Positions 25,269 through 33,579 of a DNA stretch of 64,000 bases are shown piece by piece. Under the pieces are notes generated by a model. It searched no databases. It had not been told where the DNA came from and saw only the letters and a program-made list of their open reading frames with translations. The translations under genes were made by a program, and so were the position numbers. The stretch lies in contig CAZDKK010000006.1 of assembly GCA_964506245.1 (NCBI GenBank), positions 57,125-121,124 of the forward strand, read 5' to 3'. The first letter of the stretch is position 1; the number at the start of each line of letters is the position of its first letter. The stretch is from CAZDKK01 sp964506245 (GTDB lineage Bacteria > Eisenbacteria > RBG-16-71-46 > CAIMUX01 > WJJG01).

Positions 25269-26927
25269 CTATTTGCGCACCTCGGCCTTGGGCGTCGCGG
25301 CCAGGGTGCCCTCCCGCAGATCGGCCGCGACATAGCCACCCTGGACACGTTGCGGGAAGTAGACCTTCTCGATGAACTGAACGCAGAAATCGGCCGCCAG
25401 CGGCACGAGGCGACCCAGGCGTCCTTGTTGCGACATCCAGGCGAGGCGGGCGAGACGGATCGGGTCGAGCACCCCGCGGATCCACAGGAAGAGAAGTCCG
25501 AAGAGGGCACGGGACAGCGGGTCCCGGCCCTCGGTCAGCCGCCGGATGCGCCCCGGATCCACGTGGATGGAAGCCAGGAGCCAACGAGCTTCGGGGCTCT
25601 CCTTGTCGTAGTGGTCCTGGTTCTTGGTCAGGTGGCGGTCGACGTCGAGACCGTCGGCGCGGGCGCGATCGTAGAGCTGCGTGTTGGGGTAGAAGGTGAG
25701 CGAGTAGAGGAAGATGTGGGTGCTGCTCGGCAACTCGTGCAGGAGCGACGCCGTCTGTGACCAGTCCTCGGGGCGCTCATACGGATTGTCCACGATGATG
25801 TCGTAGATTGCCGGAATGCGATGCTGATCGAGCACGCGGGCGCAATCCAGGAGCTTGTCGCGCGAGTAGGGCCGGCCGTAGACCTCGCGATGCGTCCGCG
25901 CGCTGCCGCTCTGGATCCCGATCAACGCGAAGCCGGCCGGCGCGCGGGCGAGCAGCCGCGCCTTGGGCTCGTTCACCCACTGCGGGATGGCGCGGAAGAC
26001 CAGCGGGATGCCGAAGCCCCGGCAGCCCTCGGCGAACTCGCTCAGCCAGTCAACCGAGTGCACCGTGAAGCAGTCGTCGATGATGTCGATGTAGTGAATC
26101 CTGCCGCGATACTGCCCCAGGTTGGTCCGAATCTCCTCCAGCACGTTGGCCGCGCTGCGACGCCGGATGGCGGTCCCGCACACGCGGCTCAAGAGGTGAT
26201 TGCAGCAGTAGGTGCAACGATTGGGACAGCCGCGCGTCGTCATGACCGAGAGGTAGGAGCCGCGATAGCGGCCGTATCGCTTGAAGAGCGCCAGGTCCAT
26301 GGGCTGCACGACCTGGCGATGGACCACGTACGCACCCGTAGGAAAGTGCTCGGGCCAGGGCAGCGCGTCGAGGTCGTCGACCACCGGGCAGTGGCTGATG
26401 CCGTCCTCCGGGCCGGCGGGCGCGCCGGATGTCCCCATGGCGAAGGCCCCCGGCGACGGCGGCGCGTCGCCCGGCGCTGCGACGGCCGCGCTTCCCCGGT
26501 TGAAGCCGGGGATCTCCCGCGTGATCTCGCCCTCGCGCCAGGCGCCGCAGAACTCGACCAGGGCGCGATCGGCCTCCCCGACGCAAACGTAGTCCGCGTG
26601 GGGCAGGCAATCCCGGGGAGCGATCGTGGGGTGGACGCCGCCCCAGACGACCAGTGCATCTTCGCCGCAGGCTCCGCGGATCGTACGGGAGAGGTCGACG
26701 GCCTTCAGGAAGAACGGACTCATCAGGCTGATCCCCACGATGTCGAAGCGTTCTTGGCGGATGAACTCCGCCACGGCCTGATGGTCTTTCGGATCGGTCC
26801 CGGTGTGGAAGAGGATTGCGGCATCGTGTCCGGCGCGGCGCAAGATGGCCAGGAGCAGCTTGAGGCTCACGTTGTCTGTGTTCCCCAACAGGGAAACCAG
26901 CAGAATGCGAGGTCCTGTTGCTGCCAT
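25269..26927 (-). CDS. B12-binding-domain radical SAM protein
   Basis: A 552-aa enzyme of the cobalamin-binding radical SAM class (BchE/methyltransferase-like). The N-terminal 130 residues form a B12-binding Rossmann-like domain (ILLVSLLGNTDNVSLKLLL; DIVGISLMSPF; LVVWGGVHPTIAPRDCL). A low-complexity insert (about 145-178) follows, then the 4Fe-4S motif C234-x3-C238-x2-C241 (TRGCPNRCTYCCN) and a TIM-barrel region (IHYIDIIDDCFTV; IYDIIVDNPYERPEDW). The substrate is unknown; relatives methylate or rearrange lipids, sugars, pigments and peptides. The start is uncertain: ATG 26927 begins the domain, while ATG 26978 lies upstream. It stands alone between convergent-type spacers. Confidence 0.88.
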   Translation of the reverse strand: MAATGPRILLVSLLGNTDNVSLKLLLAILRRAGHDAAILFHTGTDPKDHQAVAEFIRQERFDIVGISLMSPFFLKAVDLSRTIRGACGEDALVVWGGVHPTIAPRDCLPHADYVCVGEADRALVEFCGAWREGEITREIPGFNRGSAAVAAPGDAPPSPGAFAMGTSGAPAGPEDGISHCPVVDDLDALPWPEHFPTGAYVVHRQVVQPMDLALFKRYGRYRGSYLSVMTTRGCPNRCTYCCNHLLSRVCGTAIRRRSAANVLEEIRTNLGQYRGRIHYIDIIDDCFTVHSVDWLSEFAEGCRGFGIPLVFRAIPQWVNEPKARLLARAPAGFALIGIQSGSARTHREVYGRPYSRDKLLDCARVLDQHRIPAIYDIIVDNPYERPEDWSQTASLLHELPSSTHIFLYSLTFYPNTQLYDRARADGLDVDRHLTKNQDHYDKESPEARWLLASIHVDPGRIRRLTEGRDPLSRALFGLLFLWIRGVLDPIRLARLAWMSQQGRLGRLVPLAADFCVQFIEKVYFPQRVQGGYVAADLREGTLAATPKAEVRK

Positions 26928-27056
26928 GACTCGGGGGCTCCGGGTTGACCGCAGACACCGTGCGCGGCGGGTACCCATGGTGGCTAGCTTTCAATCCTAG
27001 TATCGACCCGTCCCGGACTCAACCGCAGGCCGGTCGGAGGTCACGGAACACCAGCC

Positions 27057-27085
27057 TTGACAACGCACGACGACTTCTGTAACCT
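27057..27085 (+). promoter_or_regulatory. Promoter of the lipoprotein-TonB receptor unit
   Basis: A perfect TTGACA (27057-27062), a 17-base spacer and TAACCT (27080-27085). It predicts a 5' leader of about 90 bases before the ATG at 27181. The leader shows no riboswitch consensus I recognise, including the cobalamin box. Confidence 0.45.
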
Positions 27086-27180
27086 GCACGGTTCAGCATA
27101 ATTCCATCTCGCCCCGGGCGGCTGGGTACCGCCTGTCGTCGGGGGCCACTCGGACGCGGTTCTGATCCGGGAGTCGGGAG

Positions 27181-28017
27181 ATGTTGCGCGGATCCATGCT
27201 CGCCACGCTCGCCGGGGCGTGCCTCATCGCAGCCGGGTGCATGCTGGCCGGGTGCGGGCGGGATTCGTGCATCCCGGAGACGACCGGTCCGGTGGCCCAG
27301 GTCGAATTCGGCGATGGCATCGAGATCGTTTCGCCCGCCGGCACGTCCGTGCGCCTCTTCGCCGACTTCACGCCGATGACCTACAATGGCCGGCCGGCCA
27401 TTCGCCTGCGCGACCTGATCGGGTCTGACCTCGTCACCGCCCCGGACCTCTACGGCTACCGCTTCATCGGCACCGACGGCTTCTACGCCAACATGCCGGG
27501 CAAAAGCTACGGCGACAACACCTGGTCCCAGCTCGGGATCGGCTACCTCGACCTGGTCGACATCCGCGTGCTCTTCGAGGCCGCACTGGATCCGATGCTG
27601 CGCAAGGGCCACAACGTGAAATACCTGATTCGCGTCGATGTCCTGCGGTCGATCGACGTGGCCTGGAGCGAAGGGCGCAAGCTGGCCCCGGTGGGGGAAG
27701 TCCCCTCGGTGACGGTGCCCGACGGGTACCCTGAGGCGGGATCCGAGGGTCTCCGGCTGGCCGACGTCGTCACCCAGGTCGTCCCAGCGGACATCGTTCC
27801 CGGCGACCATCTCTATCGCGTCCTCGCGCTGGACGGCACGGGCCTGCCCCGCTTGCTCACGTGGGAGGAGATGCGCGCCGCCTACTACTTGCCGAGCAGC
27901 GATCGGATCGCGATGGCGGAATCGCTCGGACCCGCGTACCAGCTGCAGCTGCCGCGCACGATCCGGCTCGAGGGGGGCGCATCGCGCGCGCTGCCTCTCG
28001 GGGGGAGCGGCACATGA
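27181..28017 (+). CDS. Lipoprotein of unknown function preceding a TonB-dependent receptor
   Basis: A 278-aa predicted lipoprotein: signal CLIAAGCMLAGC with C25 as the better lipidation site (C20 is an alternative). The body contains segments GTSVRLFADFTPMTYNG, RLRDLIGSDLVTAPDLYGYR and a second half with SVTVPDGYPEAG. The NGRPAIRLRDLI style resembles small alpha/beta substrate-binding or molybdopterin-like folds only loosely, and I do not assign it. GGGAG precedes the ATG. The stop overlaps the receptor start (ATGA), which points to a partner in outer-membrane uptake, perhaps a surface substrate-binding lipoprotein. Confidence 0.72.
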   Translation: MLRGSMLATLAGACLIAAGCMLAGCGRDSCIPETTGPVAQVEFGDGIEIVSPAGTSVRLFADFTPMTYNGRPAIRLRDLIGSDLVTAPDLYGYRFIGTDGFYANMPGKSYGDNTWSQLGIGYLDLVDIRVLFEAALDPMLRKGHNVKYLIRVDVLRSIDVAWSEGRKLAPVGEVPSVTVPDGYPEAGSEGLRLADVVTQVVPADIVPGDHLYRVLALDGTGLPRLLTWEEMRAAYYLPSSDRIAMAESLGPAYQLQLPRTIRLEGGASRALPLGGSGT

Positions 28018-30008
28018 ACAGACGGCGTCTGTGCAATCTCCCCGCCGGCCGCCGCAGCCCGACCCTCGCACTTGCTTGCGCTTGTCTGCTGGGGATCGCC
28101 GCGCTCCCGGCCGCGGGTCAGGAGGGAACCCCATGGGCCGCGACGGGAGATGTCGGGCCCGACTCTCTGCCGGTGTACCGACTGGGAGAAACGATCGTCG
28201 TCACGGCGACGCCCCTGGCCGAAGGCCTGCCGGCTCGGACGGAGTACTTCGCGCCCGGGGATCTCGAACGTCTGCCCGGCAACGACGCCGCGGACGTCCT
28301 GAAGACGAGCGCCGGGATCGAGGTCAGCACGGGGCGCAAGGATGAGGCCAGCATCACGCTGCGTGGCTTCACTTCGCGTCGCATCGCCATCCTGATCGAC
28401 GGCCGCCCGGTGAATCTGCCCTACTACGGCAGCGTCGATCTCGCCTCGGTCAGCACGGACAAGCTCGTTGGGATCACCGTCGTCCGCGGACCGGCTAGCG
28501 TGACCTATGGTGCCAACGTCATGGGCGGCGTGGTCAACTTCATCACGGCGCGCGGTGCGGATCGACCGGGCACGCACTTGCGCGTGGGGGCCGGCAACCA
28601 CGACACGGGTGAGGTCCATCTGAGCCACGGACTGGTGCGCGGGAAGTGGGACCTGCTGCTGAGCGCGCGTGGAGCCGGCAGCGACGGCACGCTCCTCGCG
28701 AGCGGGTTCAAACCGGTGGCAGGCAGCGGCTTCGAAGACGGAGGGCTGCGCGACAACAGCGACTTCACCGAGTGGGACCTCTTCGGGAAACTCGGGTACA
28801 CGCCGGATGCTGGGACCGATCTGGCCCTCTCATGGGGCCATCACAGCCAGGAGAAGGGGGTGCCGGGGGCCATCGACGAGGAGCGCTACTGGCGATTCAC
28901 CGACTGGCACCGCACCTTCGCCGATCTGACGCTGCGTCATGCGTTGAGTGCCGGGACGAGCGTGGACGCAAAGGTGTACGGCGATCTCTTCGTCAACACG
29001 CTGGTCGACTACGAGGACGCCTCCTACGATCCCGCCGCTGTGTTCTACAACAGCACGCACGATACCTGGGACCTGGGGGGTATCGTTGCCTTCGAGCACG
29101 ATTGGACGGCGCGCCATCACGGAACCTACGGCGTCAGTCTGCGCGAGGATCAGATCAAGAAGCGGATGAACCCGTGGGAGCCCTGGCTCTATCATCACCA
29201 ACTGACCGGCTCCATGCACGCCCAGCACGTTGCGCAGCTTGGTTCCCGGGTGTGGGGGTCGCTCGGCCTGGCGGATGACTTCCTCGTGTACAACCACCTC
29301 CGCGAGGTAGATCACATCCTCGGGTGCTCGGCCGGGCTAGCCGTGCACCCTTGGACCGATTGGCGCGTCTTCGGCGCGTTCGGGCGGAGCCCCCGCTTCC
29401 CGACGCTGAGCCAGCTCTGGGGCTCCCAGTCGGGTAATCGCAACCTGGGGGCCGAGGTCGCGCACCGGTTCGAGCTGGGCATCGATGGGTCGCCCGTCCG
29501 CCATCTGCGCACCGAAGCGACCCTCTTCTTGAACGAGCTTGTCGACCTGATCGACCGTGATGTTCGGCGGGCCGGGCGCTACGAGAACATCGGCTCGGCC
29601 CGGAGCTGGGGAACCGAGACCGTGGCCACGCTGCGGCTGCGGGAGTGGATCGAGCTGCAGGCGGCCTACACCTACACGCGCACGGAGAACCACGACACAG
29701 GGGATCCGCTCGATCTTGTCCCTGAGCACAAGGTCGACGGCCGCCTGGTGGTCTCGACCTCGGGCGGTGATACCCAGTGGATCTTGACGGCGACGCGGGT
29801 TGGCGAGCGCTTCGACAGCGAGGCCCTGACGGCGGACAAGACTCTGCCGGCGTACACGGAGGCTGACTGTCGGATCATCACCCGCGTGGCCCGGCGACTG
29901 GCGCTGTCGCTCGAGGTCCGGAACATCGGGGACACCTACTATGAAGAGGAGGTCATGTACCCCGCACCCGGGCGAACGGTTTTGTTCTCAGCCACGCTCG
30001 ACATCTGA
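28014..30008 (+). CDS. TonB-dependent outer-membrane receptor
   Basis: A 664-aa receptor. A signal peptide is followed by a TonB-box-like ETIVVTATPL, a plug domain (GNDAADVLKTSAGIEV; ITLRGFTSRRIAILIDGR; VVRGPASVTYGANVMGGVVNF) and a 22-strand-type barrel. Family length is 600-750 aa. It probably takes up a siderophore, cobalamin or another chelate; the sequence does not say which. The ATG overlaps the lipoprotein stop, preceded by GGGGGGAG. The next gene starts 52 bases downstream without a terminator, so the three OB-like genes may be in the same unit. Confidence 0.92.
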   Translation: MNRRRLCNLPAGRRSPTLALACACLLGIAALPAAGQEGTPWAATGDVGPDSLPVYRLGETIVVTATPLAEGLPARTEYFAPGDLERLPGNDAADVLKTSAGIEVSTGRKDEASITLRGFTSRRIAILIDGRPVNLPYYGSVDLASVSTDKLVGITVVRGPASVTYGANVMGGVVNFITARGADRPGTHLRVGAGNHDTGEVHLSHGLVRGKWDLLLSARGAGSDGTLLASGFKPVAGSGFEDGGLRDNSDFTEWDLFGKLGYTPDAGTDLALSWGHHSQEKGVPGAIDEERYWRFTDWHRTFADLTLRHALSAGTSVDAKVYGDLFVNTLVDYEDASYDPAAVFYNSTHDTWDLGGIVAFEHDWTARHHGTYGVSLREDQIKKRMNPWEPWLYHHQLTGSMHAQHVAQLGSRVWGSLGLADDFLVYNHLREVDHILGCSAGLAVHPWTDWRVFGAFGRSPRFPTLSQLWGSQSGNRNLGAEVAHRFELGIDGSPVRHLRTEATLFLNELVDLIDRDVRRAGRYENIGSARSWGTETVATLRLREWIELQAAYTYTRTENHDTGDPLDLVPEHKVDGRLVVSTSGGDTQWILTATRVGERFDSEALTADKTLPAYTEADCRIITRVARRLALSLEVRNIGDTYYEEEVMYPAPGRTVLFSATLDI

Positions 30009-30060
30009 GCCGTGGATCGATGCAGTCCTGACCATGGGAGTGTCAAAGGAGGATGACATC

Positions 30061-30840
30061 ATGAGGAAGTCCGCGATCATCTGTCTGGTCATGGGGGCGG
30101 CTCTGCTGGCGTGCGAGAGCGCGACGAGCCTGACGATTTACGACATCCAGTACTCGACGGGTCCCGACTACACATCGCCCTATGTGGAGCAGTCGGTGTC
30201 CGTGACGGGTGGCGTGGTCACGAAGGTCTTCGTCGGCGGAAGCACCAAGATCGTGATCCAGGATCCGACACTGGGTGACGCATGGGCCGGCGTCCAGCTC
30301 GTCTTCAGCAATCCAGGTCAGGCCGCGGGCATCGTGCGCGGCGACCAGATCGACGTGGTCGGCGGCATCGTCGCGGAGTACCGCGGGAACACCCAGATCA
30401 CCGTGACCGACAGCTCCAGCGTCGTGATCAACAGCTCGGGCAACGTCGTCGACCCGCTGGTGGTCTCGACTGCGGCGATCCCCAATCCGGTCAACCACGA
30501 TCTGAGCGAGCAGTACGAGTTCATGCTGCTCACAGTCGAGGACGTCACGGTCGGCCAGATGGACCTGGGCAAGAACTCCGACAACTATGAGCTCATCAAC
30601 AGCGAGGGTCTCTGTTGGGCGTCGGACTACGCCAACGAGGACCTGCTGCCGGGCCACATCTACTACGTCGATCCCGCACAGTCCTTCGAGAGCGTGACCG
30701 GCTACCTCGAGCAGTATCTACGGCCGGAGCAGAACTGGGACTACTACCAGCTCCTGCCCCGCGACGCCGATGACTACGTTCCCGTGTCGACGCCGGTCGA
30801 GCTGACCAGCTGGGGCTCGGTCAAGTCGCTCTTCCGTTAG
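30061..30840 (+). CDS. Exported paralogous protein 1, OB-fold-like, with SWGxxKxxFR end
   Basis: A 259-aa product with a signal peptide (CLVMGAALLACESATS) and one module of about 210 residues: LTIYDIQYST, VTGGVVTKV, IQDPTLGDAWAGVQL, GDQIDVVGGIV, VGQMDLGKNSDNYEL, WASDYAN and a WDYYQLLPRDADDY close. The strand pattern resembles OB-fold modules of exported nucleases, but no catalytic residues are visible. The last residues are TSWGSVKSLFR, matching the neighbour's end. AAGGAGG precedes the ATG. A longer in-frame start at 29941 would lie inside the receptor gene and is rejected. Confidence 0.78.
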   Translation: MRKSAIICLVMGAALLACESATSLTIYDIQYSTGPDYTSPYVEQSVSVTGGVVTKVFVGGSTKIVIQDPTLGDAWAGVQLVFSNPGQAAGIVRGDQIDVVGGIVAEYRGNTQITVTDSSSVVINSSGNVVDPLVVSTAAIPNPVNHDLSEQYEFMLLTVEDVTVGQMDLGKNSDNYELINSEGLCWASDYANEDLLPGHIYYVDPAQSFESVTGYLEQYLRPEQNWDYYQLLPRDADDYVPVSTPVELTSWGSVKSLFR

Positions 30841-30860
30841 CGCCGCCGCGCGACCCGGGC

Positions 30861-32321
30861 ATGGAGAGCCGTTGGTCATACGCGCGCGCTGCCGGCTGGG
30901 CCCTGCTGGTCCTGGCCGGCGGCGCGCTTCCCTTGCGCGCCGAGACGCTGACGATCCACGACCTGCAGGTCTCCACGGCCGCGCAGGACTGGAAGTCCGC
31001 CCACGAGGGCGAGATCATCTCCCTGATCGGCGGGGTCGTGACCCACACGATCGGGTTTCGCATCACGCTGCAGGACCCGACGCTGGGCGACGCCTGGGCC
31101 GGCGTGGAGATTCGCGCGTTCGAGAATGAGGCCCCCCTCGGTGTCGTGCGGGTCGGTGACCGAGTGGATTTCCACGACATCTTGGTCGAGGAGTTCCGCG
31201 GGGGCACGATCCCGCAGTTCAAGAGCTACAGCAGCTTCGAGATCCTCAGCTCCGGCAACGCGCTGCCGGAGCCGGTCCTCGTCCCCTTGGCCGATCTCGC
31301 CAACCCGCCCGACCGCGAGCGGTGCGAGCGCTACGAGGGGATGCTCATTGCGATCGAGGATGTGCGCGTCGGCCAGATGGATCTGGGCAAGGCCGAGGAC
31401 AACTACGAGCTGTCCGATGGGAGCCACGCCGCGTGGGGCTCGGACTACTACAACGTGGACCTGGCCGTGCCTCCCTTCCCGAAGTACCACGTCGCGCGCG
31501 GCGAGCGGTACGCGCGGATCACAGGGGTCTTCCAGGAGTACGCCTACCCGCTGGAGGGATGGGACTATTACCAGATCCTGCCGCGGGGTGCAGCGGACTA
31601 TGCGCGCTCGGAGATCTACACGATCCGCGACGTGCAGGAATCGACGGCGGGCGATGGCTGGGTCTCCCTGCTGCTCGGGCTGCGGGTCAGCGTGGAGGGC
31701 GTCGTCTCGGCGGAGCGCTCGGCGCGGGGGCGCCTCGCCCTATGCGACCGCCTGCTGGGCCCGATCTGGTCGGGAGTCCTCGTGAGCGACCCCGGCGGGC
31801 GGCTGACCGCAGTGGCGCGGGGGGACAGGGTCCTGCTCGAGCAGGTGCTGGTCGTGGAGAGCGGCGGGCAGACCCTGCTGCTGTGCGATGCCCAGAGCCA
31901 GTGCACGGTGACGGGCACGGGCGGCAGCTCCGGCGCCTTCGGCCTGGACGCGGCGGCGCTGGCCATCGGCGCGGGCGACGCGATATCCGAGCCGTACGAG
32001 GGCATGCTGGTCGCACTGTACAACGTCAGCGTTGCATCCCGCGGCGTGCCCGAGGGGGACAGCTTGTACTACCTCGCCACCGCGAGCGACACGCTGCTCG
32101 CCACCGATGCCGACTGCGGCCTGGTCCCGCCCGACAGCGTCTTTTTCGTCCGGACGGGTGACCGTCTGGGTCGCATTCGAGGCCTCGTCCTCGAGCGCGA
32201 GCTTCCGAGCGGGGGACGGGCCTACGTGTTGGCGCCCCAGTCGGCGGAAGACTATTACTTCACTACGGGAGCCGCCGCGGTCTACACCTCGTGGGGCCGT
32301 CTCAAGGACCGCTTCCGATAG
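30861..32321 (+). CDS. Exported paralogous protein 2, double module, with SWGxxKxxFR end
   Basis: A 486-aa exported protein with the same module as the preceding gene (LTIHDLQVST, LQDPTLGDAWAGVEI, VGQMDLGKAEDNYEL, WDYYQILPRGAADY), then a diverged second copy (YTIRDVQESTAGDGWVSL ... VYVLAPQSAEDY). It ends TSWGRLKDRFR. No good Shine-Dalgarno precedes the ATG, which is only 20 bases past the previous stop, so translation is probably coupled. Tandem duplication within and between genes is clear; function is unknown. Confidence 0.76.
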   Translation: MESRWSYARAAGWALLVLAGGALPLRAETLTIHDLQVSTAAQDWKSAHEGEIISLIGGVVTHTIGFRITLQDPTLGDAWAGVEIRAFENEAPLGVVRVGDRVDFHDILVEEFRGGTIPQFKSYSSFEILSSGNALPEPVLVPLADLANPPDRERCERYEGMLIAIEDVRVGQMDLGKAEDNYELSDGSHAAWGSDYYNVDLAVPPFPKYHVARGERYARITGVFQEYAYPLEGWDYYQILPRGAADYARSEIYTIRDVQESTAGDGWVSLLLGLRVSVEGVVSAERSARGRLALCDRLLGPIWSGVLVSDPGGRLTAVARGDRVLLEQVLVVESGGQTLLLCDAQSQCTVTGTGGSSGAFGLDAAALAIGAGDAISEPYEGMLVALYNVSVASRGVPEGDSLYYLATASDTLLATDADCGLVPPDSVFFVRTGDRLGRIRGLVLERELPSGGRAYVLAPQSAEDYYFTTGAAAVYTSWGRLKDRFR

Positions 32322-32330
32322 GAGCCACCC

Positions 32331-33476
32331 ATGCGGGTACAGCGTTTCTTCCGCGGAAACCTCGCCGGATCGACCGTTTGTGCGAACGCCCGGATCTCTC
32401 GCGAGATCGCCTTGGGCGCGCTCGCCGTCCTCGTGGCGGCGGGTGCCCCGCACGCGGCGTCCCCGCACGCGACGCCCGCGCACCCGGCACCCGCGGTCTC
32501 GGAGGCATACCGGGCTCGGGGTGCGGCGCCGCCCTACAACATCTACGAGCTGCAGCACTCGGGTCCGGAGCTCGACTGGAAGTCCCCGCACATGGGCGAG
32601 ATCGTCAAGTGCGTCGGGGGCATCGTCACGCACAAGTTCCAGCAGCGGATCGTGCTGCAGGACCCGAGCCTCGGCAACGCGTGGGCCGCCATCGAGGTGC
32701 GCGGCTACCCGGTCTATCCGACCGGCATTGCCGTCGGGGATCAGGTCGACTTCAACAACGTCTACGTGGATGAGTTCCGGGGTGTCACGACGCTGCAGTA
32801 TTACAGTGCCAGCAGCCACGTGGTCAACTCGAGCGGGCATGCGCCGCCGCCCCCGCTTCCCATCTCCGTGTGGGATGTGCGCTACCCCGCGTATCCCGAG
32901 GACACGGAGCGGATGGCGGCGATGCTCGTGGTGGTGACCGAGCAGATGACGATCGGCGCCATGGACCTGGGCGCCCATCAGGACAACTACGAGCTGCTGG
33001 GAACGCTGGGCGAGACCGCGTGGGGGTCCGACTACGCCAACGCCGAGATCGGCTCGACCTACTACGTGTCGAGCGGGGAGTGCTACGCGCGGATCACCGG
33101 AATCATCCAGCGCTACGACAACGACGCCGAGTGGGACTACTACCAGCTCCTGCCGCGTATGAACTTGGATTACGTGGCGTGCGGCACCGGGGTCGACCCG
33201 GAGCCGCAGACCGCGGAGTTCCGGCTCGTTCTCCCGGGGTCCAATCCCGGCCGGCTCCCGGCGGGGATCGCCTACGAGCTTCCCCGGGGTGCAGCGGTGA
33301 GGCTCGAGGTCCTCGATGCATCCGGTCGCTGCGTGGACTTGCTGGTCGAGGGCTGGCGCGAGGCCGGACGCCACGAGCTGGCCTGGGACAGCGCGGTCAC
33401 GCCGGGGGGCGTGTACTTCGTCCGGCTGCGCGCGGCGGGTGACGACCACGTCCAGCGCCTGTGCCTGCTGCCCTGA
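32331..33476 (+). CDS. Exported paralogous protein 3, module plus FlgD-like tail
   Basis: A 381-aa exported protein carrying one copy of the module (YNIYELQHSG, LQDPSLGNAWAAIEV, IGAMDLGAHQDNYEL, WDYYQLLPRMNLDY). Instead of the SWGxxKxxFR end it has an Ig-like FlgD/T9SS-type domain (VRLEVLDASGRCVDLL; GVYFVRLRAAGDD). AGGAG lies 7 bases before the ATG, 9 bases past the previous stop. Same module, different C-terminal ending: the three genes seem to vary only how the module is attached or sorted. Confidence 0.78.
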   Translation: MRVQRFFRGNLAGSTVCANARISREIALGALAVLVAAGAPHAASPHATPAHPAPAVSEAYRARGAAPPYNIYELQHSGPELDWKSPHMGEIVKCVGGIVTHKFQQRIVLQDPSLGNAWAAIEVRGYPVYPTGIAVGDQVDFNNVYVDEFRGVTTLQYYSASSHVVNSSGHAPPPPLPISVWDVRYPAYPEDTERMAAMLVVVTEQMTIGAMDLGAHQDNYELLGTLGETAWGSDYANAEIGSTYYVSSGECYARITGIIQRYDNDAEWDYYQLLPRMNLDYVACGTGVDPEPQTAEFRLVLPGSNPGRLPAGIAYELPRGAAVRLEVLDASGRCVDLLVEGWREAGRHELAWDSAVTPGGVYFVRLRAAGDDHVQRLCLLP

Positions 33477-33579
33477 CCTGCGAGGGATGTGGTATCCTCA
33501 GGGGTGAATCCCCGCCGGCTTCCATCCGGCGACGGATGCGGGATGGGGGCGCGCGGGATCGCCTCGCGGAGGATACCCC

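Noticed and set aside
27086..27180. Cobalamin riboswitch ahead of the lipoprotein-TonB receptor unit
   Set aside because: No B12-box consensus or matching stem pattern was found in the leader.
31740..33449. Minus-strand frame of 569 codons opposite the exported paralogues
   Set aside because: Shadow of two conserved plus-strand genes.
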